Shown here in pieces: positions 10,845 to 22,251 of a DNA stretch of 64,000 bases. The notes under the pieces are model-generated. The model saw only the letters and a list, made by a program, of their open reading frames with translations, was not told the DNA's origin and did no database searches. Source of the stretch: Ornithodoros turicata (Eukaryota; Arthropoda; Arachnida; Ixodida; Argasidae); NCBI RefSeq assembly GCF_037126465.1, contig NC_088210.1, positions 21,353,511 to 21,417,510 of the forward strand, in the 5' to 3' direction. The position numbers and the translations under genes are program-made. How positions within the stretch are numbered: the first letter of the stretch is position 1; each line of letters starts with the position of its first letter.

Positions 10845-13800
10845 TCACAATCCGGCTAGAAAGCCACTGAGTTGCGATCCTTGCTCAACAGTGATGCCAA
10901 AGCGACTTCTGTTCCAGATCCACAGGGTCACTTCTTGTCCTGCCTAAGGGAGCAATGAATAAGTCCAGTTGGTGGTCTACAGATGGACTCATTAAATGCC
11001 TTACCTTAAGCATGAGTGGTCCATTGACATGAAGCGTCATCATGTCTTGAGAGTCAGTTAAGCTTGTTGTGGTACGTAACGACCTGAAATGACATAGAGC
11101 TTTAGGTGACGCTACGCTGCTGGGACGTCCCGTTTGCGCAAGACACCTGCGACGTATCGTAGAGTCAACACAGAAGGTAAGAAACTTTGATGCTGTGTGT
11201 TCTGTTCTGTACGGAAGGTGTCCTCACCCCACCAACACCGATGATCCTCTGGATGTACGAATAATGTCGCAACGAATTCGTACGTCCGATGGATGTCCCT
11301 CAGATATCCATCGAACGTACGAATTCGTTAGGACATTATTCGTACATCCCGAGGATATTCGGTGTTATTGGGGCAAACTCGAGGAATGTCTCAGGTATCG
11401 CGATGGGTAAAGTAACTGTTTCGATACTGGAACGCACAACCTGTGCCAATGAGGCATAATCTGTTAGCGACCGGTATTCAAGGGATGCGAGCTGGGCTTT
11501 CCGAATCTCAGTGCCCAAAAACTACGAATCGAATCTTTCGAATCCATCAACCACGTTTGTTTGTTTGTTTTTTCGAATTTTGCGCCTCCGGAGTCCGCCG
11601 AAAGCCTCATTGGCCGACAGGCGTTTTCTTGTTTGTTTGTTTACATTGCTCTGGACTGAAGGAGTTCAGGTAGGAACTGTTACATGTTACAAGTTTAAAA
11701 GTAACCCGGTTTTGCTTTTGATTGTTGCTTAGTTTTATGGAAATAATTCACACCCGAGAATTTACGCATTTCTTGTAGTCGACGAACAACACGTTAAATA
11801 AATTACGTTTATAAGAAGAATTATATGGGTATATTTTCTGCTGAAACTGAAGCATTATTTAATTTGTTTTTCATTAAAGAAAGGTATCATATTCTGTTTC
11901 AAAACATTTTTTCACTAGAAGTGTTTTTCTTTCTGGCTTTTTAAACTCTTTTAAAAGAAAGGATTCGCAAGATTCGTGGATTCGTAGAACCTTCCTTGGA
12001 TACGGATTCAGATTCGGATTCAGATCCGGATTCGGATTCGAAAAATTTTGGATTCGTCTCATCTCTAGTATTTTCATCTCCGGGGTGGGGGGGTTTGGAA
12101 TTCCGCGGGGGATGTGTGACACCCGTATCTGCCTCTTTGGCAGATATTTTGGGGAGTGTTTGGGGAGTGTTTTGCTTGGAAAATTCCAGGGTGCCGACCC
12201 GATTCCCGCCGCTCTCTTGCTTTTTCGTCGGCTGCTATATTTCGATATCAGGTAGCGTGCCTAAGCCTTTCATTATTCTTGATCCACGGATAAGACATGT
12301 GCGTTTCTCGTATGGGTACAATCTTTGGAAGTAGCTGACAGTATATAATGACGTGTGGGTGAGGTGTCGCGATATCGGCTGCGGAAGTTGCGTTGGTAAC
12401 GACCAGCGAAATTTCGCGAGCATATATCGCTTATGCATTGGCCTATCATTTCTCACTTTTTCTCACTTTCCATATACTCTATCGAATTCAACGTTTCCAT
12501 TTTTCATGCGGTTGCTCGTTTGCTTTCGGTGAGACGATGTCAAGACCAAAAACATCTACTATACGCAATCTTCGTAAGGGGATGTGACAGTTTTTGTTTT
12601 TGTTTTGTTTTTCTCAAAAACAGTTATACGCACAACGACCTAAGGAGTGCACTGTAGCCGTAATTTTTCGGTCACAAGGTTTCTGTAGTTTACGCGAAGG
12701 AAAAAGCTGTGTCCATTAGATGTTGGTACTTACAGATGCTTGTAGCATGGATCGTCCACGCAGACGACGGCAGATATGTGGTCCGGTGGCTGGTCGAGCT
12801 CTTTGCGCACAACTCGAGATGACTGTACACGGCGTAGAAATATGCTGCCGAAAAACACGTAAAGCCCCGTTGTGGGAGCGCGGAAGATCCCATCACTGGC
12901 GTTGAAGCCGTCGCTGCCCCGTTCCATGCTGCCGTCGGCGAATGGCTGTATATATAGAAAGGTAGAATGAGGATATACAGGCTAAAAGTCTTGAGGACGC
13001 TCCCATATTTGCGAGGTCCTTGAGGACGCGACGGTCAGCGAACAAAGTCGTTTTACCCTGTGGAAAGGTCGTAGTTTGATTTCCTTGCCTCGCTTGACGC
13101 GCACGTCCTGAGAAAGTTCCCAGAAGAATGACACCCGTGTCCTGGGCTCGATGTGGTTCACTTCGAAAAGTTGCGGCACCCAGGGTAAGCTTTGCAAAAT
13201 GTCGGTTGAGTTCAAGTTGCTGGAGAGCGCCGAACAGTTGCCCGATGACTTGCACTGAAAGAAAAGGGAGTTTTTCAATTCTTGATTTCAGGCGCAACGA
13301 AAACGCTGCCAAGACCACAACATACTATACTATGGATAAAGGCCCGCTTGAACGATCGTTGAGGAGATTCCTCCGTAGTGTCCTCAGTAACTTCGGTAGT
13401 GCTGCAGTCCTCAAAGCTTCTCGTGCGTGATGCACTAGCTCCCAAAGCTACTGAGGACGCCATTGAGGGACTTCCTCAATGTTCGTGCAAACGTGCCATG
13501 TCTCTACCAATAGCAGTAGGTCGTGAAAGAAACAGTCGAAACATCACCTGAGCTTCTGCAAGGAGCTCGATCCTGGCTTCAACGGCCTCTGTATTACGAA
13601 AAAGAAGGAAAGTGTGAAACACAGAAGAAGAAGAAAGTACTATAGCGTGGTCTGCTGTGTCGCACATACTTACGTCGTAGTAGCTCCCTGAACTCTCTGA
13701 ACATCTCTTCTCGCGTTATGTTGGCTCCTGCTGGTCCTCTCGGTCCCCTTGGGCCTGGTGGGCCCTGCGGTCCTTGCTACAAGAAACGAAACATTTGTTA

Positions 13801-16800
13801 GTACCGTACACCATAGGACACGTCATTTCCCAAGGTGGCGTAACGGGGAATACGTCTTGTGACACTTGCCATTCGAAGAAGAGAGCTCTTCACTTTTTTC
13901 TTCGGCCTGCGGCTTTGGGTCCTCTCCGAATGCCGCAGGAAGGCCTGCCACGTTTGACGAGGGTCAAGGACCATTGGCCTTTCGGAGACCTACAGAACAT
14001 AGAAGTCATGATTATCTTATGATTTCTACGTTACAGAGTGACGGCATCGTTACAGTTCTTTTAAACATTTGAGACCAGTAGTAGAGGTTTTGTCAGGAGA
14101 GCAGGCACTTCGCTTCGCTTTGGCGCCTATACAGGTTGTGTGTGAAAGGGCACAATCAAAATATTTTTTCAGACCATATTTGTACTACCTCTTGTATGTG
14201 TAAAGAACCCCATATTAACTTGGACGGAAACGGTCTATGTACTGCCCTCGGAAGCACGGGTGCATGCTCCAGAAATATCGTCGTGCCATTCGTCTGTGGT
14301 CACGCACGTACGCAATGCGACTCGTGAAAACTTGAGATAGCGTTTGATATTACTAATCGAACGACGACTCGATAAATGTGTGCTCACTCTTCTATTTATC
14401 TTCCTTATCCTTGTGTTCCCACTCAACATTACTATCGCTTTGAACAGCCTTGTAGATTCCAGAGATGAATTGTCAACTTCAGGACGCTTCATAGATTGTC
14501 TGTTCATCGTACAAAGTGCACCCACCAGGGTTTGAAACAAGAACTGAACCGTCAAAAAAAAAGAAAAAAAAACAAGAAAGAGAGAGAGAGGCTACCCGTT
14601 CCTGAGATGGTTCAAAATGTGTAACTGCTCATTGCCGCAGGAAAGCCCCAAAATTGGGCTTGATGGCACTTGCCTAAGATGGTGGTATCGCCGAGGTATT
14701 ATTACTACTTATCAATTAAACCTTCAGTGTATAGGGACGGCGTCCACGAATCTTGGAATTTCCCCCCTTCTGTCGACTATATTTCTACGCTCCGTTAACC
14801 TGGTATCTATATGTAGTATCTATGCATCTGCCCCAAACTTACAGTACCATCTCCAAGTGATAGACTCGCGGCCCGATTAAATTCTCGAGCCTGGGGAACG
14901 AATTTCGCGCGGTGAGTCACTGCCAAATCATTTTTAAATCACAGAGAGATTCCGTGCGTGCATCTTAGCGCCAATAAAATCGTGTCGCACTTCAAACGAT
15001 TCCCTCGAACTCTAAATTTTAGCGTGTTCGCCAAACCTGTATTTGCACATCACACGCTCACACTGCATCGCGAACTGATTCCCATCTGATCTGTATACTT
15101 AACACTCCAAAACGTCTTTTACATGCGGGAGCTATTAACGGGAAGGTCCCGGGAAATCACAAGACCCTCGGTTTCGGTAACGGAAAACAAGGTGAAATAA
15201 TCTGAAGCTAATAAAAGCATGAAATTAATGATAAAGCCTCATGAAGCCTCAGAACATCGATTTGCCATCATGCTAATAAATGCAGCTCTGACATACTCAG
15301 AAATGGGTACGTTTTCGCGGAAAGTGTAACGATTTTTCAGCGTTTCCTGCCCCGATATTTCTTTTTTTGTCCCGCTAATTCCAGTTCTATGCATCACCAC
15401 TCACTTCCCAGATCACAAGACAGCACTCGTCACTCTACAGTAGTTGCGCATAAATCAGCAATAAAAGAACAGCTTCCGCTGAAGTTCGCGTGGTACACAA
15501 TCGTAACCATCCTGTCTCATTATTATTTTTTTTTTTCAGATGTCGTTCGTCCTCGCAGCGAAATCACACTTTACAAATCTATATACTTCGAGAGCAACGT
15601 CCTCGTCAATTTCTTACAACCGCAAAAATAGACACGTAGCTGATCTCATGCGCGACGCAGTATTTTTCGCGCTTGGGTCGTACCCTGGAACGCTGATGTA
15701 TAACAGAAAGGGGAGGAGGCCCCTATATGCTCGTTCTAATCCACATCTTCCGCTTTGGGAAAGGAAGTGGCGAAGAGCCAACAACTGCCAACGGCGTTGA
15801 TTGTGTCGAACAAAGAAAAAAGGTCCGGAAGGGTTTGGGATGCAAGTGTGACGCCAGGTCCGTTGTGTGTGTCGTGCCATGCATAAGCTGCGTTGACAGT
15901 AAAGAGCCCCATAATCCACGCGAATTGTTGGAGATTTTCGCGCTCGATGTCTGTCTGCTCCTTTCCACTCGCAGAGAAGGCATTGACCGAGAAGGATTTA
16001 AGGCGACCGCTTTTGAGGTGAAGAGCGTGGAAACTGAAGGACGGTTTTGAGTAGCTTCACATTCGCATATAAGGGAAAGCGATGCGGAATAATATACACT
16101 ATTTCGGTTCTAAGCCATGAGAACAAACAAGGCATCCCGTGTATAATCGGAAGGATACTTAATTTTAAGTATTATTCAGGGAATGTATCGAAGGACAACC
16201 AGCCAAGTTGTGAGATCTTCCCATGAGTCACTCAGAAATGAGGGGGGAGGGGAGGGGAGAAAGAGGAAAAGGAAACACACAGTATTTCACTAAGATGCCT
16301 TGTAAATCGCATTTCATGCTAAGTTCTTGTAAATCGTATTTCACGGTTGCAAGTTCGGAGTTACTGCTTTCGCTCTCTTGCACTGCGCGTGCTTGTCGCT
16401 GATTACAATGTTCGTGGAAACATGTTGAAGGTCTACTGGTATGGTAGCGGCTGTGACACCCTCTGGTATGGTATGGTCTCCTTTCATGATGGTTCTCGAC
16501 AACGCTTTTTCTGAACTTGTCGTATTCCAATGACCTCGATCTAGCCTCCTGCAGTGCGTGGTGTGCTGCAGAACACTGCCGATTATCGGGCACGGAACCC
16601 GTGCTATAAGGGTCATTCCTTCTTTAATCTTCGTGCAGTAAACCTTAACTCTGCGTCTCTCTCTGGCCCCTTCCTCTACTCATAACACTGCAATCATTCT
16701 CTGCTGGAAAAATCGGCACCAGTAATCATATACGTATTATGTCTCAGTACAGAACAGAAAACTCCAGCGAGTGTGGACGTGCCTGTACCCATAGAGTAGA

Positions 16801-17280
16801 CCTTTGGAAAATTTCGCACGAAGTATTCATAGCGACAGTACATACCGATCTCTGAGACGATGATCCCGTAGCTCTGAGTCCCGTACGCCTGGCCGTGACG
16901 GCTCGAACTTCAGCGCCGAGCTTCCGCGGCGTTTTCTCTGTACGCAATTTCTGCGGAACTTCAGGGGTCGTGCTTCGACGCGACGGATCGCACAAGACAA
17001 CTGTCGCAAACACGACCGCACATGCCACACCGAAGACCACCACGGCCGATGTCACCATCGCGACCCCGCAGCGGTCCTTCCTCTTGTCTTCAGCTGATTC
17101 GGGCTTCTGTACCGTAACCACCCCGCAGGGGGGCGAAGCAGAGAGCGTCGTGGTTGGAGACGCAGGGGAGCTTCTAGTAGAAGTCAAGGCGATCGAAGAC
17201 ACACACACACACACACGGACGTCACGACTGTTCACACTTGGAACGTTGATGCCCGGTACCTTGACACTCAACGACCGCAA
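10845..17280 (-). CDS. Collagen-containing TNF-superfamily ligand (ectodysplasin/Eiger-like), about 428 aa
   Basis: Type II membrane ligand of TNF receptors. Minus-strand exons in transcript order: 17280-16846, 13989-13866, 13772-13674, 13588-13548, 13254-13057, 12945-12734, 11083-11005, 10943-10845; all phases agree. Residues 1-70 are cytoplasmic, 72-97 one hydrophobic helix (VVVFGVACAVVFATVV). A basic stretch (SRRPKKKVK) precedes a short collagen run (GPQGPPGPRGPRGPAG), then a helical stretch (EAVEARIELLAEAQ). The TNF homology domain shows DGFNASDGIFRAPTTGLYVF and ends with GQEVTLWIWNRSRFGITVEQ and GSQLSGFLAGL, matching the last strands of the TNF jelly roll. Stem, collagen and TNF order is that of ectodysplasin; Drosophila Eiger lacks collagen. 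No exact RX(K/R)R furin site is visible. A further exon in the 2.9-kb first intron cannot be excluded. Neighbours are unrelated; the gene is convergent with ENaC B. Confidence 0.82.
11227..11373. mobile_element. Foldback element in a TNF-gene intron
   Basis: GGATGTACGAATAATGTC and GACATTATTCGTACATCC are perfect inverted repeats; outer arms CCACCAACACCGATGATCC and GGATATTCGGTGTTATTGG match imperfectly, and the inner arms meet at CGATGGAT/ATCCATCG. Confidence 0.65.
13990..16845. other. First intron of the TNF-ligand gene
   Basis: About 2.86 kb with no confident exon. One open minus-strand stretch at 16228-16593 has weak coding character and an acceptor-like TCTGCAG inside it, but nothing in it matches the TNF family. 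Confidence 0.5.
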
Positions 17281-18604
17281 GACGCCGCAGTCGTCGCCAT
17301 AAGGTTTGTCGAACGCAGTTCTGGAACATGCACCAGGAGCGATGTAATGTACGTAGCTTTCCAGCGGCAGAAGACTCCGAACACTGTTCCGTCAAACGAG
17401 TACGCTTGCCGTGGAAGCGACGCAGTGCAGGTCTTCACTGGCGCTGGGAGAGTAGAGGCCGGAGGGTTATAAGGCGACCAGGACAACGCTGGTGACACCT
17501 GTGGGAAGGGGAAGACTTAGAGCTCAAATAAGGGGGAAGACAAGAGGGCTGAGGAGGTGGGGTGAGGTTCGGTAATGTGCGCACCCCCTCCGGGATCTTT
17601 TGTCTGTGGCAGCTTGCACGTGTGAGCGGGAGAGAAAGGTATTCTTTCCAAGTTGGCTCTATGTTGCACCTGCAACCGTGAATGAGCAGTCGCTTTGTGG
17701 GGCCTTCGGGAAGAAGGGACGTTTCGGATATGCGCGCTTTTATGCCTCTATCGGCGGCCGCACTTTCTTTGGGAGGCGCCCTAATAGGGTTACGAGACGT
17801 TGTTTTAAGGTGTAAAAAACGCTCTCACGGTGGCCCCGTGTATTGCTTAGCTGCCTACCATATAGGACTCTCGCGCAGCTGTGCAAACACGGTTATATTA
17901 AAGCGATACCTTTATAGTTTCAGCTATACCCTGTACTCATATATATCTATACCGTCCTTGGCTTTATAGGCTCACGTAATAGCACGACCGCCTTGTGTTT
18001 GCGGTAACGTTAAAATTGAGTACGTAACCACCACAGTAACAATGCAAAAAAAAAAGCGATTTCACAACACATTAAAAGGCTTTCGATAAAAAAATTAATA
18101 GCATTTCAAAAAGAGCTTCGTCACATTGTCCAAAAGTGCAGCCATATTTTTTATTACTTTCATTTAACGATATTGTTGACGCGACAATACACAGAGACAC
18201 GTTCAGGTGACCTGACGGTAAAGTATCTTTCGCTATCCACTTCCGATTTTCTACCCCCCAATAACCCCCAAATAACACAATTTCTTTAAACTTTCTGACA
18301 TTACATAACTGAGCTTGGATTGGCCAGATTCGTTTATGGCGTTCGGATTTTCGTGGAGTGTTTTTGATATATTGTCCCTGTTATCGCATCGCAGTATATA
18401 TCGCAATCTAGTACGACGCACAAAATGGGATGACTGCAAAAGAAAAAAAAAGCGCAGAGGAAACTTTCAAGCATTACAATCATTTTACATTTTAATGGTA
18501 TAATCGTTTTAGATAACGTAGCACTTCTGTGGTTCGCAGGTGTATGTATTTCCGACACATGCCTTGGTTACAACATGACATGCTCCTATAACACACGCAC
18601 ATAC

Positions 18605-18720
18605 AGATATACTATATACATGATGATGATGATGTGGATTCACCGCCGCTGTGGCGGTGTATTGCCCCGTCGCAGCCTCTAGCGCAATCTGTATGTAGAC
18701 CCTCGTAATTTCGGGTTTTA
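18605..18720 (-). repeat. Retroposon tail fragment with GATGAT repeat
   Basis: A GATGATGATGATG run followed by CACCGCCGCTGTGGCGG and GCCCCGTCGCAGCC. The arrangement resembles the inverse of the tail at 58290-58461 (GCCGCCTCAGCGGCGAAACATCCC region then a trinucleotide run). Likely a truncated retroposon 3' end. Confidence 0.35.
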
Positions 18721-19439
18721 TTTTTCATGAAAAACGGGGGCAAAAACCGGGTTATATTTCAGGAGACGTCCATGGGGTGGAGCTTCAAAACAGCTTCTCG
18801 CATCCCAGATGGACATGAGATGTCAAGTTGCTGTGCTGGATGCGCAGATATCAAGCGTTTTTCAACGCTTGTATCGGTGGTTGACTCGTTCCCGGGATTT
18901 TTCGGAACTTACTCTAAGTAGTAATGATGCAAATTGAGGGGCAAAAACGGGTTTTACCGGGTTTAACCCGTATACACGAGCCTCTATCCATATACATACT
19001 ACAGCGAGAAGAAAATAGAGAAGTTATCCTTACCGGCAACCGGCGTGGCTTTCCGAAAACGAGCTGTGTCGTTGGCTGCACAATTCATGATAAGACGAAA
19101 TCGTCGCGATGTTCTCACTATCGGCGAACGGATATGAAGTCGGGGCTCGACGGAGTGGCTGTTTGGGGAAAACTTCCCTCAATTGGCTGGTCAATGGAAA
19201 TGACAAGTGCGTCTCTCTCTTGCGAGGTCAAGGAAGAACGTCGAAGGAGATGACTGCGTATTGTCACCCGAATTGTGACGGATGCCTGCAGTTTCTTTTT
19301 TCTATTGAGTGTTGCCATCTTTTGGGAGGGGGCATTATTAACTGATCGGTCCCCGTAGGAAATAACCGTGTTCATTATAAGCGGACCTAACCTAGCCTAA
19401 GCAAACCACTTCTCACAAAACCTAGAATTAAAGTGCCAC

Positions 19440-19702
19440 TATACGGCGAAAAAAAAAAAAGTCTATTGTATGTCGTATTCTAAATCAACCTAGCTGACAG
19501 ACTCATCATCTTGTTATCGTCATCCTCCTCTCTCTCTTATCCTGGTCAATCTAATCGCTCATCGCTCATACCTGTAGATAGGTTTTAACTACCACACACT
19601 CTCTCTCACATCATCTTTCCCATAATCATCTCCGACACACTCACCATAGTTTTGGCGCTCTATGGCCTTTGTTGCCTTTGTGCCATTAAACACATAATCA
19701 AC

Positions 19703-19736
<34 letters not shown>

Positions 19737-19737
19737 G
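19440..19737 (+). mobile_element. LINE-like 3' tail ending in an AATC repeat
   Basis: Non-coding tail with GGCGCTCTATGGCCTTTG and TGCCATTAAACACATAATC followed by about seven AATC units (to 19737). A gene-name list plus short tandem tail is the usual shape of a 5'-truncated non-LTR retrotransposon. No reverse transcriptase sequence is left. Confidence 0.5.
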
Positions 19738-20472
19738 ACTCAGTACCGGTACCGAAAGTGCATTCGAAATGGAAGCAAACAGTCGCGTTTTTATGTACCG
19801 AAAGCAGAAACATTATTATCTTACGTAACAAATCCTGGACCGAATCTTTGCATCGAAAGCTATCTACCAAGTACCAATGCGCTCTCCCAGCAGCGCTCAG
19901 TGAAAGCAGATCTTGTACAACTTGTTGTGTCGCACCCTTGATGTCTAAAGACGCTGCGATAGTAGCTGCCCGTCCCTTCTTGCCTGTTTCACACGGGGTT
20001 TCACATTTAATACGTAGTCCATTGTGCAGCGTGCTTTTCTGAAACCTGCCAACGTCTCAGGTACTGCGGGAAACCTGCCCGTGCGATTCGGGATTAGCCA
20101 TTCCGTTAGTTCCCCATGGCTGCTTGAGACACAAATAGGCAGAAATAGGGCAGGCCCTCTTGGTGACTTTCCTGGTTTTAATAGCGGAGTTACACGTCCA
20201 ACGTTCCATGTCTCAGAAACATCTCTGTCCTTCTAGGACGGACAAATTAACCGATAAAACAGCGTAAACGCAGGCGAGCTGGTGGGGGAACTCCATACTG
20301 CAAAAAAGCCTGCGTCTGGGCACAAAAACGAGACGGACGTCACCGACGGACTCCAAAACAACCACATTAAGCAGTCGTTTGAGGGTCTCACATGGCACAT
20401 GGTCGAAAGAGGATAATTGCTCACTCGAGTTCCTCGGACTCGAAACTCATGACGTGTACTCATGCACTGTCT

Positions 20473-20778
20473 TCAGCTCCACTGCCGAAGTGTGCCCTTG
20501 TCAGAGGTTCTTCGACTGGCCGCCTGGTGCCACTCTTTGAGGTTCCGTATGATGACTGTAGAGGACAGAAGTCTTTCCACCTGCAGCAGCAGCTGGTACT
20601 TTCTGGTGTCCCTTTTTGTCAACAGGGTAAGAGGCTCTCTATGACCTGCCATATTCTTCACTGATTCCAGGGTCTCAGTTCCAGAGAGGGACATGATACA
20701 AAGCGACATGCGTTTATGAACGGCGGCATAGTCTGTGTACCTCCCTGTTGTCTTGGTGGCGTCCAGATATGCACCCAC
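20473..20778 (-). other. Unassigned open frame, possible gene fragment
   Basis: A 101-residue frame without stops reading RYTDYAAVHKRMSLCIMSLS, then KNMAGHREPLTLLTKRDTRK, then QVERLLSSTVIIRNLKEW. A second frame downstream on the same strand (20398-20213) reads VPCETLKRLLNVVVLESVGD and VRLVFVPRRRLFCSM. Amino-acid composition looks coding-like, and the frame shift between them could be an intron or a mutation. I do not recognise the family. It may be a gene remnant or chance. Confidence 0.25.
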
Positions 20779-21114
20779 ACCTGACTAGCAATCGTAGATG
20801 TGCGTGTTCGATTCCTGTCGCCGGTACTCGCTGGTTTCCAGTCAACTGCTGTCCTCGAGATCATAGTTTGGGCACTGAAAATGCTGTTCCGTTCGTCCAA
20901 GTTGTTTATCAATCTCCGCAATTTACGTTACTATTTTAAAAAAATGCGGCCTGCCTCCGTTTGAATCGTGCATGTGCGAAATCGCACGAAGGCTGTGTTT
21001 ACTGTGGATGAAATCATGTGGGCTTGCGGTTTAAGCACCCCTGGAATCGGAATATGTTCCGCTATGCAAACGTTTGTCAGCGCCTTCTTGCCTTATCATA
21101 CATTTTTTTTATAC

Positions 21115-21345
21115 TCCGTGTTAGCACCGCGAAGCAACTGTGGCTATGAGGGGCGTACAGATGTGGACAGATGAACAGAGGAGAACAGGAAGGAGTGGGG
21201 TATACGGGGGAGTTAGTATGCGTCCGGGGCTGACTTCAGGGGGAACGGTGCCGACATTCGTAGGGAATAAGTCTTCGGAAAACCCAGGGAAAACCTCAGA
21301 CAGGATTCGAACCCGCAGCCTCCCAGTCTTCAGCACGACCTTGGG
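21115..21345 (+). mobile_element. SINE-like retroposon, copy 1
   Basis: Begins CCGTGTTAGCACCGCGAAGC and contains AACTGTGGCTATGAG, CAGGAAGGAGTGG, AACCCAGGGAAAACCTCAGA and a pol III B-box-like GATTCGAACCC near its end. The same modules recur near 33 kb (inverted), 37.8 kb and 44.6 kb, so this is a dispersed family, probably tRNA-derived. Confidence 0.6.
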
Positions 21346-21607
21346 CCACCTTGTTGTTTTTACCCGAACACATCAGGTGCGATCCAAGGCTTCACGATGT
21401 GATACATCCCAGGAGAGAGAGAGAGAGAGAGAGACAGAAAGAAAAACTTAGCTGCACGTGCTTCTCGTAAAGACATTACGCTCTGCGCGATTCGCTCCCT
21501 CACGTGTGTGGGGATTGCTGCACCTGTGTTAGTCGCACACTATAGGACGCCGCGCGCTGTGTTGGTCACCGTGCTTCCACGTGTGTTCTTATTTGAGGAA
21601 AGGATTT

Positions 21608-21641
<34 letters not shown>
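21608..21641 (+). repeat. CAG microsatellite
   Basis: Eleven GCA/CAG units in a row. It lies in a short open frame, but nothing around it looks like a gene. Confidence 0.8.
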
Positions 21642-21642
<1 letters not shown>

Positions 21643-22171
21643 GGCCAAGAACACTGAGGGCACATGTCATCGGTTGTGCTGCATGGGTGTGTATGGAATG
21701 TGGCACTCGAAGGGCAGGAAGGCAAAAGGTGCCCTTTTAAAGCGCAGTCTTCTGCTTTCTTTTTTTTTATTTTTTTTAACATTTTGTACTTCACATCTCA
21801 CATACAAGGCGGCACCCTACAAACGTGCGCCCGCGTGTTATGCATTTTGATAGATGCGTGTTATTGCAGAGCCATATAACCCCTCTAATAAGAGCCGCTT
21901 CAGTGTTAACCGTGCCTCTGGCGACGATTGTTTGCGCTACGATGCCCCCCCCCCCCCCCCCCCACACACAAAAAAAAAAAGTAAAAGAAAAAGTCGCCAG
22001 AATTGAACCTCCTTCATAGCTTTGCATTCTACCTGCATTGAGTAATTGCCGAACATATGGCATACCGGCGAGGGTAGATCATTACAGTGTCAAACGCTAG
22101 GTATTTGCACATTTGTATCACAATCTGTATTCGCTTCATCCGCGGAAGTCAACATTAGTGTATGAACATGT

Positions 22172-22177
22172 TTTATT
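22172..22177 (-). promoter_or_regulatory. Polyadenylation signal of the IBR-RING gene
   Basis: TTTATT on the plus strand reads AATAAA on the minus strand, 75 bp past the TGA at 22254-22252. Confidence 0.55.
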
Positions 22178-22251
22178 TTCACAACTTTAAAGTGCTTGTC
22201 CATAAAATTAAAGATTATTCATTACGCCTACGTGCGTGTCAGTCATCGTAG

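Larger units (their letters stand above)
17281..22171. other. Intergenic region with retroposon debris
   Basis: Holds the likely 5' flank of the TNF gene, a LINE-like tail (19440-19737), an unassigned open frame (20473-20778, minus), a SINE copy (21115-21345), a CAG microsatellite and homopolymers. I see no confident gene. Confidence 0.5.

Noticed and set aside
16228..16593. Possible extra TNF-gene exon
   Set aside because: No TNF-family similarity, and the exon 1 to exon 2 junction already keeps phase without it.
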